A stretch of 64,000 bases of DNA from NCBI RefSeq assembly GCF_000720255.1, contig NZ_JOJE01000003.1:1-64000 (forward strand), written 5' to 3'. Source of the DNA: Streptomyces griseus subsp. griseus (GTDB lineage: Bacteria > Actinomycetota > Actinomycetes > Streptomycetales > Streptomycetaceae). Both the position numbers and the translations under genes were made by a program. Of the stretch, positions 26,141-35,146 are shown in pieces. Position 1 is the stretch's first letter. The number at the start of each line of letters is the position of its first letter. Below the pieces are notes generated by a model, which ran no database searches, had not been told where the DNA came from, and was given only the letters and a program-made list of their open reading frames with translations.

Positions 26141-28198
26141 GTGATGGATCAGGCGGTCGACACGGACGGAGTGCAGCTGTCGGGACACGCGGACCCGGAC
26201 CCCCTTTTCCTGGGCCGCACACGGGAGTTGAAGGAACTCCGCGCCGACATCGAGCGCGCGGGACTGGACACCCTGTCCGGAAAGAAACCCCCACGCGCGC
26301 GCGTGCTCCTCATCGCGGGCCGCCCCGGTTCCGGCCGCACGGCCCTGGCCGAGGAACTCGTACGACAGGTCGCCGACCGCTATCCGGACGGGGTGCTGCG
26401 CGCCCGGCTGAGCGACCCCGACGGCACGCCCGTGCCGGTCGAACGGGCCGCCCGCGAGCTGCTGACCGCCCTGGAGCTGCCGACGCCGGCAGGTGCCGCC
26501 GAGGACGACCTCACGGCGGCCCTGCGCGACGCCCTCGCCGGCCGGCGCACGCTGCTCCTGCTCGACGACGCGGCCGACGCCGAACAGGTCGACGCCTTGC
26601 TGCCGGACGCCCCGGAATGCCTGGTCGTCGCCGTCTCCGAAGGCCCCCTGACCGGGATCTCCGACGTCCGCCCGTGCACCCTGGGCGGGCTGGACACCAA
26701 GTCGGCCATCGAGTTGCTGACCCGCTACACCGGCTCGGTGCGCATCACCGTCGACCCCAGGGCCGCCGAGGGCCTCGTCGAGCAGTGCCAGGCCCAGCCC
26801 GCCGCCCTCACGCTGGCCGGCGGCTGGCTCGCCGCCCGCCCCATGGCCGCCGTGTCCGACCTCGCCAAGCAACTGCGTTCCGACGGCAACGAGGGCACGC
26901 CCCTCAGCCGTGTCTTCCGGCTCACCCACGCGCTGCTGCCCGTCCCGGCCGCCCGGATACTGCGCCTGCTCGCCCTCGCCCCGGCCGGTCTGGTCGACCC
27001 GCACACCGCCTCCGCGCTCGCCGGATCCTCGGTCGGCAGCGCCCGCACCACCCTCGACGACCTCGTCGCCCTGGGCCTGCTGCGGTCCGTCGACTCGCCG
27101 CTGCCGCAGTACGAGGTCCCCGGCTGCCTGTATCCGCTGCTCAAGACCCTCGCCGACACCCAGGAGCGCCCCGCGGAGCTCCAGTTGGCCCGGGCCCGCA
27201 TGCTGGAGCGGACGGTACGGCTGCTGCAGTCCTGCCGGGCGATCACCGAGACCGACGACTCCGAGGCGCGCGAGAAGCTGCAGGAGATGCCGCGCGCCGT
27301 GCGCTTCCCCACCCCCCGGGCGGCCGCCGAGTGGCTCCGGATCCGCAGACCCGCCCTGCTCGCCGCGGCCCGCGTCGCGGTCGCCGACGGAGAGGTCGAC
27401 ACCCTCGCCCGCCGCCTGCTGTCGCAGCTGGTCAGGGCGATGGTCGCGCACTTCGGCACCCAGGCGGCCGCGCCCGACCTCTACGACGTCCACGGACTCG
27501 TCCTCGACGTGGCCGAGCGCCGGGGCCTGCACCGTGAGCGGGCCGCCGCCCTGCTGAACCTCGCCGACCTCGACGCGCGCACCGGCCGTACGGCGGACGC
27601 GCTGGCCCGCTATCGGGCCGCGCTGGACGCCGGACGCGAGGCGAACGACCCCTACGCGACCGGGCGCGCGATGGAATCCGTAGGGGGCGCGCACCTGGAG
27701 CTCGGGGACTACGACCGGGCCGCCGACTGGTTCGGCCGCGCCCTCGCCCAGCGGCTGGCCCGCGACGAGCGCGAGGACGCCGCCCGGCTGTACGGCCGGA
27801 TCGCCGCCGCCCACACCTACGCGGCCCGCTACGGCGAGGCACAGCGGGCCTGGCGGGCAGCTCTGGCGGGTTACCGCAGGGCCGGTGATGTGGCGGCCCA
27901 CGCACGGGCGTTGAGTGAGCTGGCGCGGGTCCAGGAGTACGCGGGCCGGCCCGAGGAGTCGCTGCGCACCTGCCAGGAGGCCGTGGAGTGGGCGCGGCGC
28001 GCCGAGGACGTGCGTCTGCAGGCCGCGCTCCACCTGCGGATCGCCGACACCCTGGAGCACCTCGGCGACCCCACGGCGGCTCAGATGCACCGCGGCGCCG
28101 CCGAGCGGATGCTGGGGGAGGAGGGCCAGGAACGTGATCCGGACCCGGAAACCGGAGAAGACGCCTGCGAAATCCGCAGTGCACCCGTTGAAGATTGA
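26141..28198 (+). CDS. AfsR-like STAND NTPase with C-terminal TPRs, lacking a DNA-binding domain
   Basis: 685 residues from GTG 26141 (ATG 26144 is equally possible), with GGGAG eight bases upstream; GTG 26063 is less likely. Domains: LFLGRTRELKELRADIER (about 23-40), Walker A IAGRPGSGRTALAEEL (about 61-76, Arg in place of the usual Lys), Walker B TLLLLDDAADAEQV (about 143-156), an NB-ARC/winged-helix middle (HALLPVPAARILRLLALAPAGL), then TPR repeats from about 450 (AALLNLADLDARTGRTADALARYRAAL and similar units). Unlike AfsR there is no N-terminal OmpR/BTAD module, so it is probably a signalling scaffold rather than an activator. No membrane segment. The partner is unknown. Confidence 0.85.
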   Translation: MMDQAVDTDGVQLSGHADPDPLFLGRTRELKELRADIERAGLDTLSGKKPPRARVLLIAGRPGSGRTALAEELVRQVADRYPDGVLRARLSDPDGTPVPVERAARELLTALELPTPAGAAEDDLTAALRDALAGRRTLLLLDDAADAEQVDALLPDAPECLVVAVSEGPLTGISDVRPCTLGGLDTKSAIELLTRYTGSVRITVDPRAAEGLVEQCQAQPAALTLAGGWLAARPMAAVSDLAKQLRSDGNEGTPLSRVFRLTHALLPVPAARILRLLALAPAGLVDPHTASALAGSSVGSARTTLDDLVALGLLRSVDSPLPQYEVPGCLYPLLKTLADTQERPAELQLARARMLERTVRLLQSCRAITETDDSEAREKLQEMPRAVRFPTPRAAAEWLRIRRPALLAAARVAVADGEVDTLARRLLSQLVRAMVAHFGTQAAAPDLYDVHGLVLDVAERRGLHRERAAALLNLADLDARTGRTADALARYRAALDAGREANDPYATGRAMESVGGAHLELGDYDRAADWFGRALAQRLARDEREDAARLYGRIAAAHTYAARYGEAQRAWRAALAGYRRAGDVAAHARALSELARVQEYAGRPEESLRTCQEAVEWARRAEDVRLQAALHLRIADTLEHLGDPTAAQMHRGAAERMLGEEGQERDPDPETGEDACEIRSAPVED

Positions 28199-28342
28199 TG
28201 CAATGAAAGGCTAGACAGCGGGTACACCTTCATTAGACTGGCTCTGCCGCACGTTCTCCTGCGGTTCTCCCGGTGCGCCTGTGCATGCCCGGGTCTGTAC
28301 TGCTATGCCCCCACACCCTCCGAGCCAAGGACCGTGATCGAC

Positions 28343-29458
28343 GTGAAGGTCGGCATCCCCCGCGAGGTCAAGAACAACGAGTTCCGGGTGGCCATCACCC
28401 CCGCCGGTGTGCACGAGCTGGTGCGCCACGGACACCAGGTCGTCGTGGAGCGGGGCGCCGGTGTCGGCTCCTCCATCCCCGACGCCGAGTACGTCACCGC
28501 CGGTGCCGAGATCCTCGACACCGCGGACGAGGTGTGGGCCACGGCCGACCTGCTGCTGAAGGTCAAGGAGCCCATCGCCGAGGAGTACCACCGCCTCCGC
28601 AAGGACCAGACGCTCTTCACCTATCTGCACCTGGCCGCCTCCAAGGAGTGCACCGACGCGCTCGTCGAGTCCGGCACCACCGCGATCGCCTACGAGACCG
28701 TCGAGCTGCCCAGCCGCGCCCTCCCGCTGCTCGCCCCCATGTCCGAGGTCGCGGGCCGCCTCGCCCCGCAGGTCGGCGCCTATCACCTGATGCGCGCCAA
28801 CGGCGGCCGCGGTGTGCTGCCCGGCGGCGTCCCCGGCGTGCTGGCCGGCCGGGCCGTCGTCATCGGCGGTGGCGTCTCCGGCTGGAACGCCGCGCAGATC
28901 GCCATCGGCATGGGCTTCCACGTCACCCTGCTCGACAAGGACATCAACAAGCTCAAGGAAGCCGACAAGGTCTTCGGTACGAAGATCCAGACGGTCGTCT
29001 CCAACGCCTTCGAGCTGGAGAAGGCGTGCCTGGAGGCCGACCTCGTCATCGGCGCCGTGCTCATCCCGGGCGCCAAGGCCCCGAAGCTGGTCACCAACGA
29101 GCTCGTGTCGCGCATGAAGCCGGGAAGTGTCCTTGTCGACATCGCGATCGACCAGGGCGGCTGCTTCGAGGACTCCCGCCCCACCACGCACGCCGAGCCG
29201 AGCTTCCGGGTCCACAACTCGGTCTTCTACTGCGTCGCCAACATGCCCGGCGCGGTCCCCAACACCTCCACCTACGCGCTCACCAACGCCACGCTGCCCT
29301 ACATCGTCGAACTCGCCGACCACGGCTGGGTGGAGGCGCTGCGCCGCGACCCGGCGCTGGCCAAGGGCCTCAACGCGCACGACGGCAAGGTCGTTTACCG
29401 GGAGGTGGCGGAGGCGCACGGCCTGGAGCACGTGGAGCTGGCGTCCCTGCTCGGCTGA
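28343..29458 (+). CDS. ald: Alanine dehydrogenase
   Basis: 371 residues, exactly the family length, from GTG 28343, with AAGGA 11 bases upstream; GTG 28334 is too close to that site. Conserved residues: GIPREVKNNEFRVAIT (Arg15), LLKVKEP (Lys near 74), TYLHLAA (His near 95), the nucleotide fold VVIGGGVSGWNAAQIAIGMG (about 174-193) and LVDIAIDQGGCFE with the catalytic Asp (about 269). It interconverts L-alanine and pyruvate with NAD. The 144-bp upstream region has no clear operator; a perfect hairpin follows the gene. Confidence 0.96.
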   Translation: MKVGIPREVKNNEFRVAITPAGVHELVRHGHQVVVERGAGVGSSIPDAEYVTAGAEILDTADEVWATADLLLKVKEPIAEEYHRLRKDQTLFTYLHLAASKECTDALVESGTTAIAYETVELPSRALPLLAPMSEVAGRLAPQVGAYHLMRANGGRGVLPGGVPGVLAGRAVVIGGGVSGWNAAQIAIGMGFHVTLLDKDINKLKEADKVFGTKIQTVVSNAFELEKACLEADLVIGAVLIPGAKAPKLVTNELVSRMKPGSVLVDIAIDQGGCFEDSRPTTHAEPSFRVHNSVFYCVANMPGAVPNTSTYALTNATLPYIVELADHGWVEALRRDPALAKGLNAHDGKVVYREVAEAHGLEHVELASLLG

Positions 29459-29521
29459 GTCGCCAAGTCACCTTTCGGCAAAAGGCGATACGTCAACAGA
29501 GGTCGTCAACGCCGCGCACCA

Positions 29522-29550
29522 GGCCGGACCTTGCCCGACAAGGTCCGGCC
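29522..29550 (+). terminator. Hairpin terminator after ald
   Basis: GGCCGGACCTTG (29522-29533) pairs perfectly with CAAGGTCCGGCC (29539-29550) over CCCGA, 64 bp after the ald stop. There is no U-tract, the usual form in this genus. A 12-bp perfect stem makes termination likely. Confidence 0.85.
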
Positions 29551-29812
29551 GGATGTGTGTATGGTCACTTTGCGACTCTCGGTCAACTCGCCTCGAACGT
29601 AACCCTTCGACCGATTCGCACACCGGCGAAACCTACCGTGCGACGGCCGTACGCCCTTGACAGCGGGATGTTTCATTGCCGACACATCGTGCCGGGTCCG
29701 GCGGATTGTGTTGCTGCGGACCGCCGACACGCCATAGAGTCGCCAATCGTCGGCATGGTGCCACGCTGACCTGTCTAGAAGTTTCCTGGTCACCAAGGAG
29801 GTAAGACGACTT
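29551..29812 (+). promoter_or_regulatory. Upstream region of the parA-scpAB operon
   Basis: 262 bp without a gene. It must contain the promoter of the parA-scpA-scpB transcript. I looked for a parS site (TGTTTCACGTGAAACA) and found none; GATGTTTCATTGCC near 29665-29685 shares only a few bases. An excellent ribosome-binding site, AAGGAGGT, lies at 29795-29802, ten bases before the GTG start. Confidence 0.5.
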
Positions 29813-30979
29813 GTGAATGAGTCGACATTTTCTCCCGGGGGTGGTCAACCAGGAATGCCCGCGCAGGCCCAGGGCCCCGAGGGGTTCGAGGCTGTCGGCT
29901 CCGTCGCGGTGCGCACCTTCGCAGCCCACCAGAGTCCGCAGGCGACTCGGACACACCACAGCATGGATGGCCATCACGTGAACGCCAGGGCCGGCGACGG
30001 AAGTGGCGCGCCCCACAACCACTTCGCCGACTACGACGAACTGCCCGAAGGGCACTTCTACGACCCCGACGCCGAGTACGAGCCGGATCCGGAGTACGCG
30101 GCCACGCTCGCGCCCGACGCTGCCCGCCAGCGCCGCGAGCGCATCGGCCCGACCGGTCGGCCGCTGCCGTACTTCCCGATCCCGGGTCCGCTCACCGATC
30201 ACGGCCCCGCGAAGATCATCGCGATGTGCAACCAGAAGGGTGGCGTCGGCAAGACGACGTCGACCATCAACCTGGGTGCCGCGCTCGCGGAGTACGGCCG
30301 TCGTGTGCTGCTCGTGGACTTCGACCCGCAGGGCGCGCTGTCGGTCGGACTCGGCGTCAACCCGATGGAGCTCGACCTCACCGTCTACAACCTGCTCATG
30401 GAGCGGGGGATGGCGGCCGACGAGGTGCTCCTGAAGACGGCGGTCCCCAACATGGACCTGCTGCCCAGCAATATCGACCTGTCCGCCGCCGAGGTCCAGC
30501 TCGTGAGCGAGGTCGCCCGCGAGTCGACGCTCCAGCGGGCGCTGAAGCCGCTGCTGCCGGACTACGACTACATCGTGATCGACTGTCAGCCCTCGCTCGG
30601 CCTGCTCACGGTGAACGCCCTGACGGCCGCGCACAAGGTGATCGTGCCGCTGGAGTGCGAGTTCTTCGCACTGCGTGGTGTGGCACTGCTGACGGAGACC
30701 ATCGAGAAGGTCCAGGAGCGGCTCAACCCCGAGCTGGAGCTCGACGGGATCCTCGCCACGATGTACGACTCCCGGACCGTGCACAGCCGTGAGGTGCTGG
30801 CGCGTGTCGTCGAGGCGTTCGACGATCACGTCTATCACACGGTCATCGGCCGCACGGTGCGCTTCCCGGAGACCACGGTCGCCGGTGAGCCGATCACCAC
30901 GTACGCGTCCAACTCCGTCGGGGCCGCCGCCTATCGTCAGCTCGCCAGGGAGGTGCTCGCCCGGTGTCACGCCGAGTGA
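29813..30979 (+). CDS. ParA-family chromosome-partitioning ATPase
   Basis: 388 residues from GTG 29813 behind AAGGAGGT. The first 125 residues are His/Pro/Asp-rich, poorly ordered and peculiar to actinomycete homologues. The ATPase then begins at KIIAMCNQKGGVGKTTSTINLGAAL (deviant Walker A, about 133-157), with VDFDPQGALS (A', about 169), DYIVIDCQPSLGLLTVNAL (Walker B, about 253-271) and the C-terminal RTVHSREVLARVVEAF. This is the ScpAB-linked ParA paralogue, not the oriC-proximal parAB pair, because no parB or gid/rpmH genes are near. It probably acts in chromosome segregation or polar positioning. Confidence 0.93.
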   Translation: MNESTFSPGGGQPGMPAQAQGPEGFEAVGSVAVRTFAAHQSPQATRTHHSMDGHHVNARAGDGSGAPHNHFADYDELPEGHFYDPDAEYEPDPEYAATLAPDAARQRRERIGPTGRPLPYFPIPGPLTDHGPAKIIAMCNQKGGVGKTTSTINLGAALAEYGRRVLLVDFDPQGALSVGLGVNPMELDLTVYNLLMERGMAADEVLLKTAVPNMDLLPSNIDLSAAEVQLVSEVARESTLQRALKPLLPDYDYIVIDCQPSLGLLTVNALTAAHKVIVPLECEFFALRGVALLTETIEKVQERLNPELELDGILATMYDSRTVHSREVLARVVEAFDDHVYHTVIGRTVRFPETTVAGEPITTYASNSVGAAAYRQLAREVLARCHAE

Positions 30980-31572
30980 GTCTGCCGGGGGCCGACGAAC
31001 TGTTCCGTACGACAGGGGGAATGGCGCTCCAGCCGTCCACTCCCCGGCGCGGGGCCAACGGCGAACCTCGGGTGCCGGCTCCCGCGGGGGAGAGCGACGG
31101 GGCGGCCGCCGCGTCGCCCTCGCCCGAGGACGCACCGCAGGCCGTGCCCGCGCAGGGCGGGGACGGCGAGGGCGCGGAGCATGTGGCGGCCGAGGCGGAC
31201 ACCGGCGAGGCGGGGGAGTCCCGCAGCAGGTCCGCCGGGGCTGACGCGTCCGCCGCGTCCATTGCCGCGGAGCGGTCGCCGCGCCGGCAGGGGGCGGCGC
31301 AGGAGGGTTCTGCCGCGGCGGCGCCCAAGAAGCGGGGCCGGGCAGCCTCCCGGCGGCCCAGCGGGCGTGAGCGTCACGACGAGAAGATCACGGTGTACGT
31401 GTCCGCCGAGGAGCTCATGGATCTGGAGCACGCGCGGTTGGTGCTCCGGGGTGAGCACGGGCTGGCGGTCGACCGGGGGCGCATCGTGCGCGAGGCGGTG
31501 GCCGTGGTGCTGGCGGATCTGGAGTCGCGGGGTGACGCGAGCATCCTCGTACGACGGCTGCGGGGGCGGTAG
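30964..31572 (+). CDS. Ribbon-helix-helix-like protein between parA and scpA
   Basis: 202 residues from GTG 30964, with GGGAGG ten bases upstream and a 16-bp overlap with parA. Residues 1-130 are Ala/Glu/Gly/Pro-rich and disordered, ending in a basic patch (KKRGRAASRRPSGRERHDE). Residues 137-200 look folded: KITVYVSAEELMDLEHARLVLRGEHGLAVDRGRIVREAVAVVLADLE. A beta strand is followed by two helices in the order expected of a ribbon-helix-helix DNA-binding domain. Small RHH proteins serve as centromere-binding partners of some plasmid ParA proteins, so a ParB-like adaptor role is a reasonable but untested inference. Confidence 0.75.
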   Translation: MSRRVSLPGADELFRTTGGMALQPSTPRRGANGEPRVPAPAGESDGAAAASPSPEDAPQAVPAQGGDGEGAEHVAAEADTGEAGESRSRSAGADASAASIAAERSPRRQGAAQEGSAAAAPKKRGRAASRRPSGRERHDEKITVYVSAEELMDLEHARLVLRGEHGLAVDRGRIVREAVAVVLADLESRGDASILVRRLRGR

Positions 31573-31590
31573 CGGTAGCCTGCGGGGGCT

Positions 31591-32571
31591 ATGACCTCGA
31601 ACGACGCTCCCCGGCCCGGTGTACCCGGCGGCCGTCGGCGTGTGCTGGGGCGGGGGCCAGGGCCAGCTCCGTCCGCGCCTGAGGTCGAGAGCACGACGCC
31701 TGCCCACAACGGCGACGAGTCCGACAACGAGCCCTCTGCCGCCCAGCCGCAAGAACCCGGTGACGGGGTCTTCAAGGTTCGGCTCGCCAACTTCGAGGGG
31801 CCCTTCGATCTCCTCCTCCAGCTGATCTCCAAGCACAAGCTGGACGTCACCGAAGTCGCCCTCTCCAAGGTGACCGATGAGTTCATGGCGCACATCCGGG
31901 CGATGGGGCCGGACTGGGATCTGGATCAGACGACCGAGTTCCTCGTTGTCGCTGCCACCCTGCTCGATCTGAAGGCCGCTCGGTTGCTGCCCGCCGCGGA
32001 GGTCGAGGACGAGGCCGACCTCGCGTTGCTGGAGGCGCGGGACCTGCTCTTCGCGCGGCTCCTCCAGTACCGGGCGTACAAGCAGATCGCGGACATCTTC
32101 AACGCGCGGCTCGACGACGAGGCGCGGCGGTATCCGCGTACCGTCGGCCTGGAGCCGCACCATGCCGAGCTGTTGCCCGAGGTGGTCATCAGCATAGGGG
32201 CGGAAGGATTCGCCAGGCTGGCCGTCAAGGCGATGCAGCCGAAGCCCAAGCCGCAGGTGTACGTCGACCACATTCACGCGCCGCTGGTCAGCGTGCAGGA
32301 GCAGGCCGGGATCGTGGTCGCGCGGCTCAGGGAGCTGGGGGAGGCCAGCTTCCGGGTGCTGGTGGACGACGCCGACGACACCCTCACCGTCGTGGCGCGA
32401 TTCCTCGCCCTGCTGGAGCTGTACCGGGAGAAGGCCGTCGCCCTGGACCAGGATGCCGCGCTCGGGGAGCTGATCGTGCGGTGGACCGGTGGGGACGGGG
32501 AAGCCGAGCCGATGGTGACGGACGAGTTCGACCGGCCGCCGGAGCCGCCCAAGGAGGAGAAGAAGGCGTGA
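31591..32571 (+). CDS. scpA: Segregation and condensation protein A
   Basis: 326 residues from ATG 31591. A 60-residue disordered leader precedes the kleisin. The N-terminal SMC-neck-binding region VRLANFEGPFDLLLQLISKHKLDVTEVALSKVTDEFM (about 63-99) and TTEFLVVAATLLDLKAARLLP (about 112-132) are highly conserved; the C-terminal winged helix includes VARFLALLELYREKAVALDQ (about 270-289). It bridges the SMC heads in the bacterial condensin complex with ScpB. scpB follows with a GTGA overlap. Confidence 0.96.
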   Translation: MTSNDAPRPGVPGGRRRVLGRGPGPAPSAPEVESTTPAHNGDESDNEPSAAQPQEPGDGVFKVRLANFEGPFDLLLQLISKHKLDVTEVALSKVTDEFMAHIRAMGPDWDLDQTTEFLVVAATLLDLKAARLLPAAEVEDEADLALLEARDLLFARLLQYRAYKQIADIFNARLDDEARRYPRTVGLEPHHAELLPEVVISIGAEGFARLAVKAMQPKPKPQVYVDHIHAPLVSVQEQAGIVVARLRELGEASFRVLVDDADDTLTVVARFLALLELYREKAVALDQDAALGELIVRWTGGDGEAEPMVTDEFDRPPEPPKEEKKA

Positions 32572-33266
32572 CCGACGACACCCTCGATGCCACCACCGAC
32601 GCCACCGTCGACGCCCCGGCCGGGCTGCGCACCGCCGCCGACCTCGACCTCAAGCCCGCCCTGGAAGCCGTGCTCATGGTCGTGGACGAGCCCGCGACCG
32701 AGGAACACCTGGCGAAGATACTGGAGCGGCCCCGGCGGCAGATCGCGGACGCGTTGCGCGAGCTGGCCGACGAGTACACCGTGCAGGGCCGCGGCTTCGA
32801 GCTGCGGTACGTGGCGGGCGGCTGGCGGTTCTACAGCCGTGCCGAGTACGCCCCGGCCGTCGAGGGCTTCGTCCTGGACGGGCAGCAGGCCCGCCTCACC
32901 CAGGCCGCGCTGGAGACGCTGGCGGTCGTCGCCTACCGTCAGCCGGTGAGCCGCAGCCGCGTCTCCGCCGTACGAGGGGTCAACTGCGACGGGGTCATGC
33001 GCACCCTGCTCCAACGGGGTCTCGTCGAGGAGGCGGGCACGGAACCCGAAACAGGTGCGATCCTGTACGTGACGACGAACTACTTCCTGGAGCGGATGGG
33101 CCTGCGCGGCCTGGACGAGCTCCCGGAACTCGCGCCCTTCCTCCCGGAGGCCGAGGCGATCGAGGCCGAGACCCAGGAAGCCGTACCGTCGTTCGATCCG
33201 GACGCCCCGGACCCGGACGACGGTCCCACGTCGACCATGCCTGACACGACGACGACGGACATTTGA
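32568..33266 (+). CDS. scpB: Segregation and condensation protein B
   Basis: 232 residues from GTG 32568, overlapping the scpA stop, with AAGGAGGAG eight bases upstream. Two winged-helix domains: LKPALEAVLMVVDEPATEEHLAKIL (about 25-49), then LTQAALETLAVVAYRQPVSRSRVSAVRGVNCDGVMRTLLQRGLVEE (about 107-152), the ScpB hallmark. The C-terminus is acidic. It dimerises and binds ScpA in condensin. The next gene starts within its stop codon. Confidence 0.96.
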   Translation: MTDDTLDATTDATVDAPAGLRTAADLDLKPALEAVLMVVDEPATEEHLAKILERPRRQIADALRELADEYTVQGRGFELRYVAGGWRFYSRAEYAPAVEGFVLDGQQARLTQAALETLAVVAYRQPVSRSRVSAVRGVNCDGVMRTLLQRGLVEEAGTEPETGAILYVTTNYFLERMGLRGLDELPELAPFLPEAEAIEAETQEAVPSFDPDAPDPDDGPTSTMPDTTTTDI

Positions 33267-34348
33267 TGCGAAGCAGCGGTAGCGGCAAGAGCGGCGGGCG
33301 CGGTAACCACCGCGGGGCCGGCAACAACAGGGACCAGAAGCAGGGCCAGGGCCAGGGTCAGGGCCGTCCCCGCAAGCCCCGGCCCGAGGAGCGCCGCTAC
33401 GACGTGGGTCCCGGCGCCTCCCCGGACGGGCCGAAGTCGGGACGCGGCGGCGCCGCGCGCGGCGGAGCCAAGGGCGGGCCCAGGAAGGGCCAGCAGGGTG
33501 ACGGGCGCGGTCGTACGGCACCCGCGCGGTCCCGCGAGTACGAGACGCGCGCCGAGGAGCGCAACCGGGAGCGGTACGCGGGCAAGAAGGACGTCAAGCT
33601 GCCCAAGACCTTCCCCGGCGCCGAGCAGGAGGGCGAGCGGCTGCAGAAGGTCCTCGCGCGCGCCGGCTACGGCTCCCGGCGTGCCTGCGAGGAACTGATC
33701 GAGCAGGCGCGGGTCGAGGTCAACGGCGAGATCGTCCTGGAGCAGGGCAAGCGGGTCGACCCGGAGAAGGACGAGGTCAAGGTCGACGGCCTGACGGTCG
33801 CCACGCAGTCGTACCAGTTCTTCTCGCTCAACAAGCCCGCCGGTGTCGTCTCGACGATGGAGGACCCCGAGGGGCGGCAGTGCCTCGGTGACTACGTCAC
33901 CAACCGGGAGACCCGGCTCTTCCACGTCGGCCGGCTCGACACCGAGACCGAGGGCGTCATCCTGCTCACCAACCACGGCGAGCTGGCCCACCGGCTGACC
34001 CACCCCAAGTACGGTGTGAAGAAGACCTACCTTGCGCACATCGTGGGCCCGATCCCACGCGACCTGGGCAAGAAGCTCAAGGACGGCATCCAGCTGGAGG
34101 ACGGGTACGCCCGCGCGGACCACTTCCGGGTCGTCGAGCAGACCGGCAAGAACTACCTCGTCGAGGTCACCCTGCACGAGGGCCGCAAGCACATCGTCCG
34201 CCGCATGCTGGCCGAGGCGGGCTTCCCCGTCGACAAGCTGGTCCGGGTCGCCTTCGGCCCGATCACCCTGGGCGACCAGAAGTCCGGCTGGCTCCGCCGG
34301 TTGTCGAACACCGAGGTCGGCATGCTGATGAAGGAAGTCGACCTCTAA
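33266..34348 (+). CDS. rluB: 23S rRNA pseudouridine synthase (RluB/RsuA family)
   Basis: 360 residues from ATG 33266 (TGATG junction with scpB). The first 120 residues are Gly/Arg/Lys/Gln-rich and basic, an actinomycete-type RNA-binding extension. An S4 domain follows (GERLQKVLARAGYGSRRACEELIEQARVEVNG, about 124-155), then the catalytic domain with LNKPAGVVST, the catalytic Asp in GRLDTETEGVILLTN (about 225-239), KTYLAHIVGPI and HEGRKHIVRRM. It makes pseudouridine in the 23S peptidyl-transferase region, as RluB does in E. coli; the exact site is inferred. The scpA-scpB-rluB order is conserved across bacteria. Confidence 0.94.
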   Translation: MRSSGSGKSGGRGNHRGAGNNRDQKQGQGQGQGRPRKPRPEERRYDVGPGASPDGPKSGRGGAARGGAKGGPRKGQQGDGRGRTAPARSREYETRAEERNRERYAGKKDVKLPKTFPGAEQEGERLQKVLARAGYGSRRACEELIEQARVEVNGEIVLEQGKRVDPEKDEVKVDGLTVATQSYQFFSLNKPAGVVSTMEDPEGRQCLGDYVTNRETRLFHVGRLDTETEGVILLTNHGELAHRLTHPKYGVKKTYLAHIVGPIPRDLGKKLKDGIQLEDGYARADHFRVVEQTGKNYLVEVTLHEGRKHIVRRMLAEAGFPVDKLVRVAFGPITLGDQKSGWLRRLSNTEVGMLMKEVDL

Positions 34349-34374
34349 GACGGCCTCTGAAGGCTTGTGAGAAG

Positions 34375-34421
34375 CCTCCACCCCCTTTTATAGTCGTGAT
34401 GACCATAAAAGGGGGTGGAGG
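34375..34421. promoter_or_regulatory. 47-bp palindrome overlapping the nrtR ribosome-binding site
   Basis: CCTCCACCCCCTTTTAT (34375-34391) and its reverse complement ATAAAAGGGGGTGGAGG (34405-34421) flank an inner GTC-GTGAT-GAC with a single A/C mismatch pair, giving 20 pairs around a 5-nt centre. It ends five bases before the NrtR start and contains the GGAGG Shine-Dalgarno. As DNA it is an excellent operator for a dimeric or tetrameric regulator; as RNA it would form a long hairpin that buries the ribosome-binding site. Confidence 0.85.
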
Positions 34422-34426
34422 TCGTC

Positions 34427-35146
34427 ATGCGGGGCTACGACAAGCACGCTCACGAACCCTTCGCGGTCACCGTCGACCTCGCCGTGTTCACCCTCCGCGC
34501 GGGCGCACTTCACGTCCTGCTCGTCGAGCGTGGGCAGCAGCCGTACGCCGGGCACTGGGCGCTGCCCGGTGGGTTCGTGCAGCCGGCCGAGTCTGCGGAG
34601 ACGGCCGCCCGGCGCGAACTCGCCGAGGAGACGGGCCTGTCGGACGTGAAGGAGCTGCATCTGGAGCAGCTGCGGACCTACAGCGAACCCGACCGCGACC
34701 CCCGTATGCGGGTGGTGTCCGTCGCGTTCGCCGCCCTGCTGCCCCACCCTCCCGAGCCGCACGGCGGCAGTGACGCGAGCGACGCCCGCTGGGTGCCGTA
34801 CGACTCCGCAGGGCCGCTCGCCTTCGACCACGACACGATCCTGGCCGACGCGCACGAACGTGTCGGCGCCAAGCTCGAGTACACCTGCCTCGCCACCGCC
34901 TTCTGCCCGCCCGAGTTCACCCTCGGCGAGTTGCAGGAGGTCTACGAGACCGTGTGGGGCACGGGGCTCGACCGCCCCAACTTCCGCCGCAAGGTGCTCT
35001 CCACGCCCGGGTTCGTCGAACCCGTACCCGGCGCCGCCCGGCTGACCGGCGGCCGGGGCAAGCCGGCCGCGCTGTACCGCGCCGGTGCCGCCACCGCTCT
35101 GCACCCACCCCTGCTCCGACCGTCCCGGGAAGGACGTCCCGCATGA
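34427..35146 (+). CDS. nrtR: NrtR-like regulator (Nudix domain plus winged helix)
   Basis: 239 residues from ATG 34427, with GGAGG five bases upstream. The N-terminal Nudix domain has an intact box, GGFVQPAESAETAARRELAEETGL (about 44-67). The C-terminal winged helix has the NrtR-specific TLGELQEVYETVWGTGLDRPNFRRKVLSTPGFV (about 165-197). NrtR proteins sense ADP-ribose or NAD status and repress NAD-metabolism genes. Unlike many NrtR proteins the hydrolase residues are retained, so it may also cleave a nucleotide sugar. ATGA overlap with an ADP-ribosylglycohydrolase gene supports an ADP-ribose theme. Probably autoregulated through the 47-bp palindrome. Confidence 0.88.
   Translation: MRGYDKHAHEPFAVTVDLAVFTLRAGALHVLLVERGQQPYAGHWALPGGFVQPAESAETAARRELAEETGLSDVKELHLEQLRTYSEPDRDPRMRVVSVAFAALLPHPPEPHGGSDASDARWVPYDSAGPLAFDHDTILADAHERVGAKLEYTCLATAFCPPEFTLGELQEVYETVWGTGLDRPNFRRKVLSTPGFVEPVPGAARLTGGRGKPAALYRAGAATALHPPLLRPSREGRPA

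Noticed and set aside
25442..28090. 882-residue minus-strand frame opposite the Nudix and STAND genes
   Set aside because: Spans two clear genes and their spacer on the other strand; low-complexity shadow frame.
29551..29812. parS site before the ParA gene
   Set aside because: No match to TGTTTCACGTGAAACA beyond a few scattered bases.
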